From contig JAUQZC010000022.1 in NCBI GenBank assembly GCA_030587435.1, forward strand, positions 56,088-120,087: 64,000 bases of DNA. Reading direction: 5' to 3'. A program made the position numbers and the translations under genes. This document shows positions 60,401 through 64,000 of the stretch, one piece after another (positions within the stretch are counted from its first letter, which is position 1; each line of letters begins with the position of its first letter). The DNA is from Candidatus Baldrarchaeota archaeon (lineage in GTDB: Archaea; Asgardarchaeota; Baldrarchaeia; Baldrarchaeales; DXJG01). Below the pieces are notes generated by a model, which saw only the letters and a program-made list of their open reading frames with translations, searched no databases and was not told the DNA's origin.

Positions 60401-60913
60401 TTAGTCCTCCTCCGGAGTTAAGAGAATCAACAAATTGTTTTTAAAAATCTCGTCGGGCTTCGAAATTTTTGGTAGATTTAGTTGTTCCCTATCATATACT
60501 TCGAAATCTCTTGATGTGACCTTTTGCTCCTCTTGAATTAGACCTACTTCAAGAACCGTGCTAACAACCTTGAGATAAGCTTCTGGGACATTAGCCTCCA
60601 TATCAAAGGCTAGATTTCTTAGAGCTGTTATTAGATCGCTTGGAGCTGCATCTTGAGGACATCTTTCTGTACACTTTAAGCACATCGCGCATGTCCATAT
60701 TATTCCTGACGTTATTAATTCATCTATAAGCCCTAGTTTAACCATTGTTACGATCTGATGGGGTTTAAGTTCAAGCAGCTTCATCGAAGTGCAACCACTA
60801 GTGCAGCGCATGCACTGGAAACAGTTATAAAGTTCGTACCGTCCCTTTTCGATAGCTTTCGATCTCAGTTCAACGTTCATTTTTGCTTCAGACATTAAAT
60901 CTACTACTGTCAT
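60401..60913 (-). CDS. hdrC: Heterodisulfide reductase-like subunit C
   Basis: A ferredoxin-like protein with two 4Fe-4S motifs, CFQCMRCTSGC and CAMCLKCTERCP, 170 residues. It comes first on the minus strand and is directly followed by hdrB. It is divergent from the hdrA gene at 61141. Confidence 0.93.
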   Translation of the reverse strand: MTVVDLMSEAKMNVELRSKAIEKGRYELYNCFQCMRCTSGCTSMKLLELKPHQIVTMVKLGLIDELITSGIIWTCAMCLKCTERCPQDAAPSDLITALRNLAFDMEANVPEAYLKVVSTVLEVGLIQEEQKVTSRDFEVYDREQLNLPKISKPDEIFKNNLLILLTPEED

Positions 60914-61140
60914 TTTAGGACACCTTTAATCCACTCGAAAGCGAGAATCAAGTTTCAAGCTAACAACATTTAAAACCAAATTAACATAAAATATTTACCC
61001 CTTATAGTATGTGTGAGAAGGGCTATCGTTATTTGAACAACAAAGCGGAAATACTTGAAGTTTGAAATCGTATGAAAATGCTTTGGTTGAAGTTTGAAAA
61101 ACCATGTTGTGACTTTCGAAAACATGACGCGGGTGATCTT

Positions 61141-62439
61141 ATGAAACATCTTAAGTTTGACGAAAAATCGGTTTTAATAATTGGTGGTGGAATAGCAGGT
61201 CTTCAAGTGGCCAGTGACCTAGCAAAATTCGGAATAAAAGTATATCTCGTTGAACGGCTTCCCAGCCTAGGTGGCCATGTTTCCCTACTTTCTACTGTTT
61301 TTCCGACATTAACCGATGCAGATAAAATAGTGTTACAAAAGATTTCTGAAGTCTCTAATTATTCCAATGTACAGATTTTAACTAACGCAGAAGTAAAGGA
61401 GGTAAATGGAACTTTTGGAGATTTCAAGGTAAAGATCGTAAAGAAAGCTAGGCATGTCGATGAAAAGAAGTGCACGGCATGTGGAAAATGTGTTGAGGTC
61501 TGCCCTGTTTCAATACCCAAGGAAAATGAAATGGGCTTATCGTATCGAAAGGCTATTTATATGCCGTCTAAAGCTTTCCCGAAGACTTATCTTATTGATG
61601 AAGATAACTGTCTTCATTTTAAGGGTAATGAATGTAAAGCTTGCGTTGAAGCCTGCCCTGAAAATGCAATAGATCTCTCTCAAACCCCCATTGACATAGA
61701 TTTAAAAGTAGATGCGATTGTACTTGCAACAGGCTTTGATCTTTTTGATGCGAGAAAAATAACCCAATACGGCTATGGTACTTACAAAAACGTAATTACA
61801 GGGCTAGAATACGAGAGATTAGCTCATCCAGAAGGCCCAACAAATGGAAAGATAGTTAGGGTAAGCGATGGAAAAGAACCCAAAAGTGTAGTTTTCCTGC
61901 TGTGTGTCGGTTCTAGAGATAAAAAATATCAAACATACTGTTGCAGAATTGGCTGTCCAAACGCCTTAAAACACGCATATATTTTAAAGAAACAATATGG
62001 TGAAAATGTTGATGCTTACATTTGTTACATAGATATTCGAACATCTGGCAAAGGACTTGAAGAATTTTACCAAGAAGTTAGAAGAAGCGGCATTACCCTT
62101 ATTCATGGTCAACCATCGGAAATTAGACCACTACCAGACGGTTCATTAAACGTAGAAATTTTCGATACAGCAACACATAAGTTGCTGTCCATAATAGCGG
62201 ACCTTGTTGTACTGGAAACAGCCATAATACCATGTACAGCGATACGAGAAGTTCTCAATCTACCTTTAAGTCAGTATGGTTTCTTCCAAGAGAAAGACCT
62301 AAAACTTAATACTACAGAAACACGGACAAAAGGAATCTTCCTAGCAGGAACCGTCCAAGGACCAAAAAACATAACCGAAACCATTGAGCACGCTTCAACA
62401 GCAGCTATAAGAGTTATGGAAGCACTCACAGAGCTATAA
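61141..62439 (+). CDS. hdrA: Short heterodisulfide reductase-like subunit A
   Basis: A flavoprotein of about 432 residues with dinucleotide fold VLIIGGGIAGLQVASDLA, inserted ferredoxin CTACGKCVEVCP, partner CKACVEACPENAI, and the conserved LCVGSRDKKYQTYCCRIGC cysteine set. It lacks the long C-terminal part of a full-size HdrA. ATG 61141 follows GGGTGAT; the ATG at 61072 adds a non-family N-terminus. It probably works with divergent HdrBC and perhaps EtfAB. Confidence 0.9.
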   Translation: MKHLKFDEKSVLIIGGGIAGLQVASDLAKFGIKVYLVERLPSLGGHVSLLSTVFPTLTDADKIVLQKISEVSNYSNVQILTNAEVKEVNGTFGDFKVKIVKKARHVDEKKCTACGKCVEVCPVSIPKENEMGLSYRKAIYMPSKAFPKTYLIDEDNCLHFKGNECKACVEACPENAIDLSQTPIDIDLKVDAIVLATGFDLFDARKITQYGYGTYKNVITGLEYERLAHPEGPTNGKIVRVSDGKEPKSVVFLLCVGSRDKKYQTYCCRIGCPNALKHAYILKKQYGENVDAYICYIDIRTSGKGLEEFYQEVRRSGITLIHGQPSEIRPLPDGSLNVEIFDTATHKLLSIIADLVVLETAIIPCTAIREVLNLPLSQYGFFQEKDLKLNTTETRTKGIFLAGTVQGPKNITETIEHASTAAIRVMEALTEL

Positions 62440-62686
62440 CTGTATCCTTATATATCAAAAAGCCTGATCAGATTTACAATGCTGCAGTAGTCTTTGCGTA
62501 TTTAAGTTGACATTTTAAAACATTCTATAATCATTTTCTAATCAACTACATCCTTAGTGTTAGCATATAATACTGGTGAAGTAACAATCGGTGAAATAGT
62601 TAATTTTTTATAAAATGTCGTTCGATATATCTCCGCTAACAACAAATGATAATCATCAAAGTTTAAAAAATAGCGTGGTGAGAGCC

Positions 62687-63481
62687 TTGCCTACGATAAT
62701 AGTACCTTTTAAGCAGATAGTTGATATTAAGGAAATTAAGGTAGATCCCAGTACACAAACACCAATAACAGTTGGTATTCCAAGAAAAATAAGTGATGTA
62801 GATAAAAACGCACTTGAGGAAGCGATAAAGATAAAGGAAAAGCATGGAGGTAAGGTAATAGCCATTACAATGGGGCCTCCCGAAGCTAAGACAGCACTTA
62901 GGGAAACCTTAGCCATGGGAGTAGATGAAGCCTACCTTCTAAGTGATCCTATATTTGAAAACTCGGATACGTTGGCAACTGCACGTGTACTAGCGAAAGC
63001 TATAGAGAAGCTAGGGGAATACGATTTGATAATTTGCGGAGAGATGACGCTTGACGGTCTTTCAGCACAGGTTGGCCCAAGGCTTGCAGAACTCTTAGGC
63101 ATACCACAGATAACCTATGTAAGAAAAGTTACCATAGAAGGGAATAAAGTAATTGCAGAGAAAGACTTAGAAGAAGAATATGAGACAGTTGAGGCAGAAA
63201 TGCCAGTTCTCTTGACAGTTACAAGAGAGATAAACGAACCTAGAATACCTTCACTAAGAGACATTATGAAAGCATCGAGAAAGCCAATTAACACATGGAC
63301 AGCAAGCGATCTTGGGATTTCTAAAGAAGATGTCGGAACCGAAGGGTCAGCCGTGCAAATACTCAAAGTCACAGTTCCAAAAGTTGAGAGAAAAGGTATC
63401 ATTGTAAAGGCTGAAACCATAGAAGAAGCTGCAGAGGAACTTGTAAAGATGATACTTAAGGAGGGCGTATTAGGGGGGTAA
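62687..63481 (+). CDS. etfB: Electron transfer flavoprotein beta subunit
   Basis: LPTIIVPFKQIVDIKEIKVD begins the conserved protein; ALRETLAMGVDEAYLLSD and DLIICGEMTLDGLSAQVGP follow, the AMP/FAD-binding parts of EtfB. TTG 62687 is preceded by GGTGAGAG; the ATG at 62615 gives a non-family N-terminus. 264 residues. etfA follows 4 bases later. Confidence 0.93.
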   Translation: MPTIIVPFKQIVDIKEIKVDPSTQTPITVGIPRKISDVDKNALEEAIKIKEKHGGKVIAITMGPPEAKTALRETLAMGVDEAYLLSDPIFENSDTLATARVLAKAIEKLGEYDLIICGEMTLDGLSAQVGPRLAELLGIPQITYVRKVTIEGNKVIAEKDLEEEYETVEAEMPVLLTVTREINEPRIPSLRDIMKASRKPINTWTASDLGISKEDVGTEGSAVQILKVTVPKVERKGIIVKAETIEEAAEELVKMILKEGVLGG

Positions 63482-63485
63482 TGAT

Positions 63486-64000
63486 ATGAGTTCGAACGAA
63501 TTTAAGGGTGTTATGGTTTTCTCCGAGGATTTTGAAATTTTCTTGGAGTTGCTAGGTAAGGGAAGAGAACTTGCTGATAAACTTCAAACAGAGTTGTCAG
63601 CAGCGCTAATAGGCCATAACATTGAAGATGAACGTGGAAAAGAACTTATTAAACATGGAGCTGACAAAGTTTACGTGGTTGACAATCCTCTTCTAGAACA
63701 GTTCAATGTAGAGCCTTATACGGATGTTCTTTCAAAATTGGCCAGCGATTATAAGCCGGAAATAATTTTAATCGGTGCTACGAAAAGAGGAAAAGAACTT
63801 GCCCCAAGACTTGCAACAAGATTAAACACAGGGTGCATGACCGAATGTTCAAAGCTGGATATTGATGAAGAGGGAAGATTAGTGGTAAACCGTTTAGTGT
63901 ATGGAGGTTCGTCCATTGCAATAGAAGTATCTCGCGTAAAGCCACAAATAGCAACAGTTCCACCACATGTATTTGAGAAACCTACGCCAAGCGATAGAAC
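63486..64000 (+). CDS. etfA: Electron transfer flavoprotein alpha subunit (partial)
   Basis: Starts at ATG 63486 and is open to the window edge (171 residues seen). KGVMVFSEDFEIFLELLGKG, HGADKVYVVDN and IILIGATKRGKELAPRLATR are EtfA N-terminal blocks. The FAD-binding C-terminus lies beyond 64000. It forms a dimer with EtfB; the context with HdrABC suggests electron transfer or bifurcation. Confidence 0.93.
   Translation, partial: MSSNEFKGVMVFSEDFEIFLELLGKGRELADKLQTELSAALIGHNIEDERGKELIKHGADKVYVVDNPLLEQFNVEPYTDVLSKLASDYKPEIILIGATKRGKELAPRLATRLNTGCMTECSKLDIDEEGRLVVNRLVYGGSSIAIEVSRVKPQIATVPPHVFEKPTPSDR

Overview
This 64 kb window is chromosomal DNA from an archaeon, most likely on the TACK side of the tree (Bathyarchaeia-like) or a neighbouring deep lineage. 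Supporting features are topoisomerase VI, Alba, Cdc48, CTP-type riboflavin kinase RibK, geranylgeranyl reductase, aIF1A/aIF2-beta/NMD3/RIO1/Pno1, eukaryote-like ribosomal proteins L38e and L40e, and a family B DNA polymerase with a cysteine-rich tail. The DNA is AT-rich by eye. The exact lineage is inference. Many genes start at TTG or GTG placed behind a GGAGG/GGTGA-type ribosome site.

Layout. 0.1-0.5 kb: tRNA-Met and tRNA-Asn. 0.9-4 kb: top6B-top6A. 4-7.6 kb: ribosome and translation genes on the minus strand (Pno1, RIO1, aIF1A, NMD3, DUF424, aIF2-beta). 7.6-12.2 kb: an RPA-like OB-fold protein, then the S-adenosylhomocysteine/methylthioadenosine genes (deaminase, AhcY-type hydrolase, nucleoside phosphorylase). 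12.5 kb: tRNA-Lys. 12.6-16.7 kb: a decayed accessory stretch with small unknown ORFs, a methyltransferase pseudogene, a phospholipase-like pseudogene and an ATPase tail. 16.8-28 kb: Trm5, DUF371, an OGG-like glycosylase, PCMT, FEN1, GGR, EF-1beta, Cdc48, Pth2 and TruD. 28-34 kb: Mop/ModE proteins, AspRS, a KH protein, Alba, then Lrp-sucC-sucD. 34.5-39 kb: L40e, tRNA-Val, L38e, a presenilin-like protease, PRC-barrel and PAC2 proteins, RibL, RibK and endonuclease V. 39-49 kb: translin, a radical SAM protein, DUF504, a NOG1-type GTPase, RtcA, TrmB-MGMT, SAM hydroxide adenosyltransferase, a MutS-like ATPase and a phosphodiesterase. 49.5-64 kb: tRNA-Gln, a ribophorin-I-like membrane protein, gcvPA-gcvPB, PolB, an e-MtaB-type methylthiotransferase, HdrCB, HdrA and EtfBA (EtfA runs off the end).

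The main discovery is RNA splicing. All five tRNA genes contain introns, including D-arm introns, and tRNA-Asn carries three. The same bulge-helix-bulge (BHB) architecture interrupts a protein gene: a 30-nt element in the protein-L-isoaspartate methyltransferase gene carries an in-frame TAG. It folds into a strict BHB (central helix CGCC/GGCG, ACA bulges, 8-bp inner helix), and precise removal restores the reading frame and the conserved residues. The tRNA splicing endonuclease therefore probably also processes an mRNA here.

Other points of interest: Pno1 and an RPA-like gene that have no ATG/GTG/TTG where their conserved N-termini begin (ACG and ATT fit the ribosome sites); a ribophorin-I-like protein outside its usual eukaryotic setting; a clustered deamination route for SAH and MTA; an OGG-like glycosylase with Fe-S cysteines and a second four-cysteine insert; and paired riboflavin enzymes that each carry a fused winged helix. 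Metabolically the window shows succinyl-CoA synthetase, glycine decarboxylase P-protein, and a short HdrA with HdrBC and EtfAB, suggesting anaerobic electron transfer.
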